Assembly: GCA_018857735.1 (NCBI GenBank)
Contig: JABMCL010001766.1
Coordinates: 1,475,001-1,539,000, forward strand
DNA from: Alviniconcha marisindica
Lineage: Eukaryota > Mollusca > Gastropoda > Provannidae
Reading direction: 5' to 3'
Length of the DNA: 64,000 nucleotides
The position numbers were made by a program, and so were the translations under genes. Positions 10,752-64,000 of the stretch are shown here, piece after piece; position 1 is the first letter of the stretch, and every line of letters starts with the position of its first letter. The notes below the pieces were generated by a model. The model ran no database searches, was not told where the DNA came from, and saw only the letters and a list, made by a program, of their open reading frames with translations.

Positions 10752-11280
10752 ATCACGCTCAGAACACTCAAAAAAGAGAAATTATACTTGAAGTATCCAC
10801 ACTGCCACCCGTGCTATTCACCAAAAGTGATTTTCAAGTCTCTTGTTCAAGACTGGATATTTTAACTGGTAATATTCAAGGAGACTATCTATGGCTTCTT
10901 TAAAACTGGCTTCCTCCCATTATTCCAACATTTTCCTGTGCAGGCCCGGCGCAAATGACCTACCTGCAGGGTCGGCAGTCAGTTACTGCCGTCGCGTAAA
11001 AACTGACCGAAAGCAAGGTTACAGATTCCACCCAGAACAGGTTAAACTATCATTAATTGTACAGTTTAAATGGTCCTTCAGACTTGTTCGTTCCTGGAGA
11101 TAATTTGAGCACGCACTCATGATCTGAGGGTGTAAAATACGAGCCATTCATACACACGTGCTTAGAAATAAGGGAAACAACTGCGTCTTTCTAATTCAGG
11201 ATGACGAATTATGGCATTTATTTCCCTTTAAACGTGTTTCCCCCAAATGCGCTTTTTTTCACTCAATTTTTAATCACAGC

Positions 11281-11342
11281 ACTGGTTCTGGTTGTAGCTT
11301 AGAATAATTAAAGACACTTAAAAACTCTATACGTCTGTTTTG
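11281..11342 (+). repeat. Left arm of a long-range inverted repeat
   Basis: The reverse complement of this segment matches 12684-12745 over about 60 bp with few mismatches. Shared blocks on the + strand of the right arm are ATAGAGTTTTTAAGTGTCTT and TTATTCTAAGCTACAACCAG. The arms are about 1.34 kb apart. Confidence 0.85.
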
Positions 11343-11659
11343 CTTCTTCTTTGCAGTCTAGTCCAAATTAATTTTTACTTACATATAATTTTTCTTGTAC
11401 CCACAATAGCACTGGCAGTGGCGTTGACACTGACGGAAGCCACGGCCGGGGAGACTTCATACACTAATTATTTTAATTTACAGAAAGAAAGAAATCTACA
11501 GATAGGCAATTGGTTTTAACGTCTAGTCATCTATATACATGCAGAACACAATAATGCTATAGATAAATAATCACGCATGCGTGCACGCGCACACACACGT
11601 ACGCACGCATGCACGTCTCCGATGTCAGTAATGTCCAAACTCAGCAATCAGACAGGTTA

Positions 11660-11660
<1 letters not shown>

Positions 11661-11749
<89 letters not shown>

Positions 11750-11797
11750 ACCCGCGCACCACACACACACACACACACGCACACACGCACGCACACG

Positions 11798-11846
<49 letters not shown>
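11661..11846. repeat. CA microsatellite
   Basis: (CA)n with short GCACGC and GTGCACCCGCGCACC interruptions. Confidence 0.97.
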
Positions 11847-11848
<2 letters not shown>

Positions 11849-12126
11849 AACAAAGAAATGCCGCCGGAGTTTTTTTTAAATTATGACATGCAAATACTGA
11901 CATAATTATATCACAGTGGGTGGTGTGTTTTTTGTTTTGTTTTTTGTTTTGTTTTATCAGCAAGATTTCTTTCTATATCATGGCATGCAGTTTTCTCGAA
12001 ACGTGCCGGAAACTGCAACAAAAATCGGCTTAGCCTCAGTGCTTCATTTGATAACTTCTACTCGATGGTACATACAACAGTCGGCGAACATACCCAACTG
12101 ACGAAACAGATCCGGGTTTCCTCAGT

Positions 12127-12585
12127 CTTCTTGCTAAACTTCTGCCAATAAATGGCCACCAGTTGATTATCAAGTTCCGCCAATAAATTGCAGCCCGTTG
12201 GTTATCAAGTTCCGCCAATAAATGGCCACCGGTTGGTTATCAAGTTCTGCGAATAAATGGCCACCAGTTATTATCAGGTTCTCCCAATAAATGGCCACCA
12301 GCCGGTTATCAAGTTCCGCCAATAAATGGCCACCCGTTGGTTATCAAGTTCTGCCAGTAAATGGCCACCAACTGGTTATCAAACTCTGCCAATAAATGGC
12401 CTCCAGTTGGCAATCAAATCAGAGCCAATAAATGGCCTCCAGTTGGTTAGCACTTCAGTGAAGCCGGTTCTGCCAATAAATGGCCACTAGTTGGTTATTG
12501 GCGGCGTTCCGCCAATAAATGGCCTCCGGTTGGTTATCAAGTTCTGCCAATAAATGGCCACCGATTGGTTATCAGGTTCTGCCAC
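12127..12585. repeat. 35-bp minisatellite
   Basis: About 13 copies of a unit containing CCAATAAATGGCCACC and GTTGGTTATCAAGTTCTG. The spacing is 35 bp at the start (12146 to 12181). One unit near 12400-12480 carries a short insertion. The array lies inside the inverted arms at 11281 and 12684. Confidence 0.93.
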
Positions 12586-12683
12586 TCTACAGAGGTCTGC
12601 GGAAGAAGAGAGAAATGGGGTGTGTGGGGCCGGGGTCAGGGGTGGGGCGGTGGGGTGGAGGGTGCCACTCACTACTGGTTATG

Positions 12684-12745
12684 TCAAACAGACATATAGA
12701 GTTTTTAAGTGTCTTTATTTATTCTAAGCTACAACCAGAACACGG
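12684..12745 (-). repeat. Right arm of the long-range inverted repeat
   Basis: Mate of 11281-11342. The alignment fades just after CAGAAC, where the two arms read CCAGTGCTG and ACGGTGTCT. Confidence 0.85.
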
Positions 12746-13930
12746 TGTCTGGCGGGGTGCCTGCGGTCACTATGTTGTCCAGCAAGTCGTTCCAGACCTT
12801 TCTAAGTGGTGGCCGGCCGGCTGAAACAGTGTGATGTCCTGTGTGGGTATACTCGTAGGGTGGCAGTCATTGGATTTGGACCAAATGTCTGCAGCTAATG
12901 TCCTCTTCTCTTTCTTCGTTCTTCTACGTCCAGGGTCAACTTGCTGACCACTGCTGGGGTGTCTGTCTAAAGCATGGACCTATATATATATACAGGTCCA
13001 TGGTCTAAAGGGGCAATGAAAAAATGAGCGGGGAAAAAAATGATTTTTATTTTATTTTATTTTTTAAACGAAGAAAACAAACTTAATACCTGAAAAAGGA
13101 TAAGAGAAGAAAAAAATAGAACAGAACAAAATACAAAACCACAACAACAACAAACACAAAGAACACAACAAAAAAAAAAAAGTGGCGGGAGGGTGGAGAG
13201 GAGGGGGAGTGGGAGGGGGAGGAAGGGGGGGGGGGGGGGGGCGAGGCGAGCTATTACCGGTTTGACACCTTCACCGGCAACGCTGGAGTGAGAGTCAGCA
13301 ATATCTTGAGAGAGATTACTCCACTCTCTCCGACAGAGTTGCAAGGGAAGAATGCATTCGACCCGTAGTCTGCCCTGCAGGCAGAATCCCCTCAAAGTCC
13401 TTTTGTGTGGTGACGGGGAGCTTGAACTGACGGTCTCAGCGGCATCGACTGACGACGACGCCGAGGACTTGGTCACATAATCATAATGTTTGAACAGCGG
13501 CGTGGCAAGCCTTGCAACTCAGTGTTCTGCGGTGTACGAGGGAAGGTCACACGGTATGGTCGATCTCCAGCACACTCAGCCGGTACTGAGAGGTGATGTG
13601 GTGTCAATCGATTGACGTCCAGTCGAGTCGCTCAGTGCCGGCTCTGCCTTTACCATACGACCACCTCCACCAGTCCCGCTGTCACCAAGGGCACACGACT
13701 CGGTGACACTGAGACAGGCCTATCGGTTGCATCTGCATAGGTCTAATTATGGGACAGCCGGTTCATTACTGCTCCTAAAACCGCAACTGACTGGTAAAAG
13801 TTGTAAACCACACTTTAGTAATTAGAAAATGCAGTGACACACGAGAAACGTGTCTAGTCACAGTGCTCATCTTTGCAGCACAACCCGGGCTAAACAGTTC
13901 CGGTTGATGAGGATGGTGGTGATGATGTGG
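12746..13930. other. Non-coding stretch with poly-A, poly-G and a short AT palindrome
   Basis: Contains a short hairpin at 12974-13003 (CATGGACCT, AT-rich loop, AGGTCCATG), an A-rich then G-rich tract (13020-13240) and no recognised gene. Confidence 0.65.
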
Positions 13931-14105
13931 AGCTTAATGTCCTCGGCCGATGTCGGGTTGACATATTAGGGACAAACTGTGACCAATGCGTGTGCATGGT
14001 TCAATGCTGCTTTACGTCCACAGAAACCATTAGGCTCATTAGGACGGGGAGCCCAGGACGGCCACGTCGACTTTCACTGACACAGCTCCTGAACTCTGAC
14101 CGGTT
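13931..14105 (-). repeat. SINE B copy
   Basis: Contains the family blocks TTAATGTCCTCGGC, GACATATTAGGGACAAACTG, TTTACGTCCACAGAAACCAT and AGCCCAGGACGGCCACG on the + strand, so the element points to the - strand. A GAT/GGT-rich tail precedes it. CCGGTT occurs near both ends, but the target-site duplication is less certain than in other copies. Confidence 0.8.
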
Positions 14106-14280
14106 CAGTTCGGTTCGAGGTGGTGTCTATTCGCTCGGAAAGGCCCTTACGCGTTCCACCTCGTCTCTCACTTGCAGAAGTTCCCCAAACTACGTTGCCT
14201 TTCAAACAGCTCCAATGTTCGTCTGATTCAGTGATCGTCAGATTCTCTCGTCCTTTCCGGCAAGCCGGAACATTGTCTAG

Positions 14281-14456
14281 CCTGGACTCGTGAGAGAGGC
14301 GCGGAAAGAGGAAGCCTCTTTATTCATGAGAGAGGCGCGGAAAGAGGAAGCCTCTTTATTCATGAGAGAGGCGCGGAAAGAGGAAGCCTCTTTATTCATG
14401 AGAGAGGCGCGGAACTGAAGAGGAAGCCTCTTTCCGCGCCTCTCTCTCGAGTCCAG
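14281..14456. repeat. Hairpin element with 36-bp internal repeats
   Basis: The left end CCTGGACTCG is matched in inverted orientation by CGAGTCCAGG at the right end. The homology continues inward through GAGAGAGGCGCGGAAAGAGG with one mismatch. Between the ends, a 36-bp unit (starts at 14291, 14327, 14363 and 14399) repeats. Each unit carries its own perfect small hairpin, AAAGAGG-AAG-CCTCTTT. Confidence 0.9.
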
Positions 14457-14649
14457 GCGGTCCGGATGGTGTGATGTCCTGCAGCTTTGTGCTCGCCATT
14501 CAGTGACGGTCTCAAACTCCCCAACGCTTCAGATCCGGCTGAGCCCCAACCACTTCTGATGGTTGCTTTTCATCCCGCCAGTCTGTCTGCTCGGCGGTTC
14601 GGCATTTCCCATCATAGTCACTGCTCCGGCATGTCCAAGGGGACTCAAG

Positions 14650-14867
14650 AGATGAAAACAAACTGATTTCAAAGCAATATTACAAATAATAACGATATAA
14701 CGCAAAATCTTTACTACTACTGCCGCTGCTGCTGCTACTACTACTACTACTACTATTACTACTACATAAGTCTCTCCAGGAATCAAGAATTAAAACAAAT
14801 TTTAAAGCAATATTACAAATAATAACGATATAACGCAAAATCTTTACTACTACTGCCGCTGCTGCTG

Positions 14868-14931
<64 letters not shown>

Positions 14932-14990
14932 ATAAGTCTCTCCAGGAATCAAGAATTAAAACAAATTTTAAAGCAATATTACGAATAATG
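14650..14990. repeat. Tandem duplication containing CTA/CTG triplet arrays
   Basis: A block (AGCAATATTACAAATAATAA...CGCAAAATCTTTACTAC, then GCTGCTGCTG and (CTA)n, then ATAAGTCTCTCCAGGAATCA) occurs twice in full and begins a third time. The second copy has a much longer (CTA)n run (14855-14931). The - strand open frames here are poly-Val/Ala or poly-Ser by-products. Confidence 0.92.
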
Positions 14991-15615
14991 ACGATAACGA
15001 TAACGACAATCAGTAACGATAACGCGCAAATTATTTAATAAGAATAATAAGAATAATAAAGAAGTCTCTCTAGGAAATAAGAGATTAAAAAAATAAAAAA
15101 ATAAAAATAAAGCAATGCCAATATATTACAAATAACAACGACTTGATAAAGCGCCAATTCTTTAATCATCATTATCATCTTCATAAAATCTCTCCTGGAG
15201 AGACTTTTCAAGTCGCAGGCCATGGCCACTCGTGACCGATGGTTGCCACAGATAATAATAATAATAATAATAATAATAATATAGCAACCACAATAACGAC
15301 GATGACGACGACGGCGACAACAACCGTGCAACAACAACAACTTGAGAAGACGAAGAAACTCTGAGCGGTTGCCGACTGGATGTGGGAAACAGCCGCGGAA
15401 GCGGCCCGGCACACTCGAAACCTCGCTTTCCGGCACACTTCCTGAAACTGACGGAGGAAGGATGTACGTCCTAATGAACAGATGTTTGGACTGACTACTT
15501 TGCCGCTCCTGCCGCGGCGTTCGGCTTTTCTCCTTCGACTCGAGGTCGCTCGATGATCCGCTCCAGTGATGACATCTCATTGCCTCCTGAATCTTCCACA
15601 CTGGTTATACTGAGT
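14991..15615. other. Non-coding, AAT repeat included
   Basis: Contains an (AAT)n array (15250-15282) and short CGACGA/CAA repeats. A - strand open frame of 188 codons spans these but has low-complexity stretches and no recognisable domain. Confidence 0.6.
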
Positions 15616-15619
15616 AGCC

Positions 15620-15700
15620 TACAAGACGAAACGGCTGAGGTGATTTTGTCCCTAATAAAGTAATTATGTCAGCCCGACATCTGGGGACATTAAGTCCCGC
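15620..15700 (+). repeat. SINE B 3'-end fragment
   Basis: Contains TTTTGTCCCTAATAAAG, then ATGTCAGCCCGACATCTGGG and GACATTAAG, matching the conserved 3' stem-loop of SINE B. Confidence 0.65.
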
Positions 15701-15759
15701 CACATAGTGACTCGCATCGAAAGATGATTGTGGACGCTAAGCCCAAGGGAAAGATTTGG

Positions 15760-16055
<296 letters not shown>

Positions 16056-16439
16056 GATGTATGTATGTTGTGTTCTGTCTGCGTTTGTGAGAGAGAGAGA
16101 GAGGAGGGGGAGGGGGGGGGGGGGCGAGCTCAGAACCCTTTCTTTGTGTTCAGCAAACTGAGTAGATTACCAAAACAGAAGAAGAAAAAAAAACTGTTGC
16201 AAGTAATCATTTTAAATTTAGCTGCATGCCGCTTACAGCATGAGGTTGGTCTAATTTGAGACAGGTGTATTCCCACAGTGACCCCCACTTGAACTAAAAA
16301 TGACGTCAGCATGCTGTCTGCTCTCTCCGGATGTGACGACACGTCTTCATTTACATGGAGAGAGAAACTGCTCAGACTACAGAGTCAGAGCGCATTGAAA
16401 GAAGCGACAGATGTCGGGGCTAAATAGTTTCTGGACGAT

Positions 16440-16472
16440 TGAGGATGTTTGAGTACATGTTTTCCCCCCAGA

Positions 16473-16482
<10 letters not shown>
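16440..16482 (+). promoter_or_regulatory. Smurf: Smurf translation start context
   Basis: The ATG at 16473 has A at -3 and G at +4, a strong Kozak context. An in-frame TGA lies at 16440-16442, so the frame cannot extend upstream. The sequence just before the ATG (TTTTCCCCCCAG) also looks like a 3' splice site, so the 5' UTR may continue in an unseen upstream exon. No clear TATA or initiator was assigned. Confidence 0.7.
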
Positions 16483-60741
<44,259 letters not shown>

Positions 60742-60859
60742 GTGAGTGTAGCAAGAAACTTGCAGCTTCTCACAACAAAGGAATTTTAAAGCAGGTTAAT
60801 TTGGGTGTAGGGCATGGAAGCACCAGGTGAATCACAGGTGAGGGTTGCCGGTTGAAAAC

Positions 60860-60972
60860 TGGCAAGCAATGTATTTTTGAAAGCTGTGGCAAAGCAATGT
60901 ATTTTTGAAAGCTGTGGCAAAGCAGTGTATTTTTGAAAGCTGTGGCAAGCAGTGTATTTTTTGAAATCTGGG
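60860..60972. repeat. 28-bp tandem repeat, four copies
   Basis: AAGCAATGTATTTTTGAAAG recurs at 60864, 60892, 60920 and 60947. Confidence 0.93.
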
Positions 60973-62582
60973 GACCCTTTGTTTCGCCATGGCTTTGTGG
61001 TGTAGAAACACATTTTTATTCTTTGCCTTCATTCATCACTGTCTGCGCTCCCTTCTGTCTCACTGATGGGATCATCGCTGGCGAGAAGGCGAGGAAAGAA
61101 AGTATGAAGCCCTAGTCTTTGCCAACGCAGAATGTTCCAGACCCCAGGGGGAGAAAAACAAAAGATGAAAAGTCGGCTGGGAGTAACTTGCGGAAGATGC
61201 TAATCTTAGTGCAGTGGATGAGGTGCAAAAACTTCCGAAAACAAGACAGACAGTGCTGCAAGCTGATACGCATGGTGAGGCACAAAAGAAAATAGAATAG
61301 GAGAACAGATGCAATGCAGTGTCAGAATCTTTCTTTTCTTCTGTTAGTTTGACCTCCACAGTGACACTGTCTGCGAAAATGACTCAACGGAAGATCTTTT
61401 AATGCCTTGTCCTTGTTGTTTTTTAGGTGGATGAGATCATGTAGTGTTTTGGTATCTGTTCCTGATGTGACCCCATCTTCACTTGGTACCTCCACTGTGT
61501 GACTGTAAATTATTCTAATCCTTGCAGCCAGTCAGCCTTTTTCTTCTTCCCCCCAAAACTCTGGATCTTTGGTTTCTGCCTGGCCCTGTGGCCATAGGAA
61601 ATACATGGCTGGACAGGTGAAACTTTATCAGTAACAGACAGGTCTGAAGTGGCACCCTGATCTGGAAGGGTGCCAGGTTTACTCAGACAGGGGCACCTGC
61701 CATTATTAGTAAACTTTTTCTGTGCAAGGCCTTGTGTGCTGCAGGTTTGTAAACTGTGAGTGGGGGAGTTGTTGACACTTTGGTAAGGATCTCTGTTATG
61801 TAGAACCAAAAGCTGGAAGGAAATGAGGCCTGCTGTGGCTTGGAAAGCGTTGGTCTGACCTTCACATGCCTCACATTTTTTAACTTTCTTTAACACATAA
61901 CTTTGTTAGCGGTAAGTCAAACAAGGTGGTTACTTCAGGGTGATGGGCGTTTTCTGGGAAAAAAATCTGTTGTTACCGTTTGAAAAGACAGGATGGGAGA
62001 AAGAGGTTTGTGTCCACAAGCACCGCTTTTCTGCAGGGTCGAGACCCCATTCTTGACCTTGGAATGCAGGCAGCTGTATTTTTGGCAGATTAAAAAAAAG
62101 ATTATCCCGAAAATTACCACTGGTTGCAAAATGCTGGTAGGGGGGCTGGGAGGGGTAAGGAAAAGCAAAAACTGGTGTATTTATATGTCAGGTGTTATGC
62201 CCAGTGCCATTTTAGATACTGGCAGATTTGTCTGTGTTTAGGCAGTTAGCAACAGTATGAGGAAAAGAATGGAGCCCACTTAAGCAGATGCCCTCCAATG
62301 TGTCGAAGCCATCACAAACTTCCCTTGAACTACCAGAAAAAACAAATCTGCCCTGAAATCTGCTCTATGACGTGACTATGAGTCAGCTGTGATTTCGTTT
62401 TTTATTCTGTTTTTTTAGGTCGAGTCAGAATGCTTCAATGCTGCCACCTAAAAGCATGCATAATTTTGGCTTAACTGCATTTTCAAGCATAAATGACAAC
62501 ACACAGACATAAAATAATTATACACAACTTTCCCAGATAGATAGTGGGTGAATTTGTATCAGGTGACTTTTTTTTCTGCAAA
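60973..62582. other. Intronic stretch, nothing recognised
   Basis: No exon encoding the next WW domain or any HECT sequence was found in any frame. Confidence 0.65.
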
Positions 62583-62690
62583 AGTATAATAATAATAATA
62601 ATAATGACTCTTATATAGCGCTATACCCCATAAACATTTACAAGCTTGTGGCGCTGTACATTATCAACATCAAAATCCGCTTGACAATCA
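62583..62690. repeat. Repeat C end fragment
   Basis: (AAT)n followed by GACTCTTATATAGCGCTATA and GTGGCGCTGTACATTA. Shares the GCGCTATATA signature with 22231-22860. Confidence 0.55.
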
Positions 62691-63042
62691 AAAAAGTACA
62701 AATACAATAAAAGCATACATCAGTATCAAATTGACAAAAAAGCCAGGTAAGTGGGTCTGCTGTTATTGATGGCATACATCAGCGGCCCATCTGGTTGTTG
62801 TTGCTACTGTGAAGTACCTAGTTCTTCACTGGAGCACCAGGGTGGAGTGGTTACTGGAGACACTTTGGCATTCAGGAGGTACCCAGACAGACTGGGTTGC
62901 TGCAGTCAGTGAATCAAATAACCTTGGAGAGTCCTTGTTTCTGGTACCTTTTCTTCTCTGGTTTAACCTCACTACCTCTTTCTGTACTCTCATGAGGACT
63001 GGATTGGAGCAGTGAACATTTGGGGCACAGCCATCTTCAGTT

Positions 63043-63044
<2 letters not shown>

Positions 63045-63113
<69 letters not shown>

Positions 63114-63140
63114 TATGTGATAGAGAGAGAGAGAGAGAGA
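63045..63140. repeat. TG then GA microsatellite
   Basis: (TG)n at 63045-63112 and (GA)n at 63121-63140. A second (CA)n lies at 63643-63686, preceded by (ACAG)n. Confidence 0.97.
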
Positions 63141-63637
63141 ACTGTTTTTTGTTTTGTTGGTATTTGGCACAATACAGCTGCTTGTCTGGGGCAAGGAAGA
63201 AGTCATTGGAGGCAAGGCCTCAGTCAGGCTTTTGATGGTGCTACTGCATATCCAACTTAGAGGAGAGAGATCAGGAGAGACATGTTTTTGTTTCTTCTTG
63301 TTTGTTTTGGAGACCATATATCACCCCTGTATAACTGTATCTGCCAGTTGGGGTAGACAGAATATGTGTGTGGTCCTACAAAATATTCTATTCATCCTAT
63401 TATGGGAAATTACAGTGTCAGCTTGCACATAACAAACACATAAAGCAATAACAAACCACAAAAACAAAAAAGATCATCACAGTTTGTAAAATTATACAGT
63501 ATCAATCAATGTGTGTGTGTGTGTGTGTGTGTGTGGTACAGTGCTTTAACCCATCCATGCTGCTATATGCTTTAGCAACCGTTTGAACTAAATGTTGAAG
63601 CTAGATACCACACAGACACACAAACACAGACAGACAG

Positions 63638-63689
<52 letters not shown>

Positions 63690-64000
63690 CCTTTGATAGG
63701 CTTGTGCCTTTTTGTCTTGAGGTTTCACCCTGGGGGCATTCAGTTTGTTATAACACCAGCACACACACTCTGCTTCCTTTCCATCCCTTGGCAGTGATGC
63801 AGATTCCAGAGGCAGCATGGATGGCAGAACAAGGTCACAGTAAGAGAAGTGTGTGGTGGGAAGTGTGCCAGTTGTGCCTTGTAGTCTTGTGAACTGCAGG
63901 AAAAAAATTGGGAGAGACAACTGAGGGTTTTGTCAGATGTCCAAGGAGTTAGGCTTGCAGAGATTTTGTGATGGCAGAGATGAATAATGTAATGTTTCTG

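Overview
The window is an animal nuclear genome segment dominated by non-coding DNA. It carries one clearly recognisable protein-coding gene and one intact tRNA gene. The gene is the 5' two-fifths or so of a Smurf-type E3 ubiquitin ligase (SMURF1/SMURF2 family), on the + strand. Nine coding exons were located at 16473-60741. They have GT/AG boundaries and matching phases, and together encode 334 residues: a C2 domain, WW1, a Ser/Thr-rich linker, WW2 and the start of the segment leading to the next WW domain. The last WW domain and the catalytic HECT domain must lie beyond 64000. Long introns (up to about 17 kb), dense CA/TG microsatellites, tRNA-derived SINEs and repeats carrying a 'TATATAGCGC' signature suggest a marine-type invertebrate. 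A mollusc, perhaps a gastropod, is my best guess, but this is inference from repeat style and not a firm identification.

Layout. 1-1264 is a 45/46-bp minisatellite with a five-monomer (230-bp) higher-order repeat. 1265-16472 is intergenic or upstream DNA. It holds a dense cluster of two SINE families (called A and B here), nested into each other, at about 2.5-5.8 kb. It also holds very large TG/CA arrays, a tRNA-Ile(GAU) gene at 10678-10751 (- strand), a 35-bp minisatellite enclosed by 60-bp inverted arms, a hairpin-forming 36-bp repeat, and a compound microsatellite ending about 420 bp before the Smurf start codon. 16473-16524 is coding exon 1. Intron 1 (16525-33452) holds a piggyBac-like MITE with TTAA flanks, a 51-bp minisatellite, an exact 108-bp direct duplication, and a 0.67-kb tandem duplication in which only the second copy carries a SINE B insertion. 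Exons 2-9 follow at 33453, 33888, 37536, 46055, 51582, 54466, 56867 and 60708. The intervening introns hold further SINEs, minisatellites and a bistable hairpin.

How the parts relate. Smurf proteins bind membranes through C2, recognise PY-motif substrates (receptor-regulated Smads and adaptors) through WW domains, and ubiquitinate them through HECT to dampen BMP/TGF-beta signalling. Only the targeting half is in the window. Everything else is repeat biology. The most informative repeat evidence is the internal 'empty versus filled' pair for SINE B, which defines that element's ends and its 10-bp target-site duplication exactly. Most long open frames in the window come from microsatellites or from minisatellites whose period is divisible by three, and are not genes.
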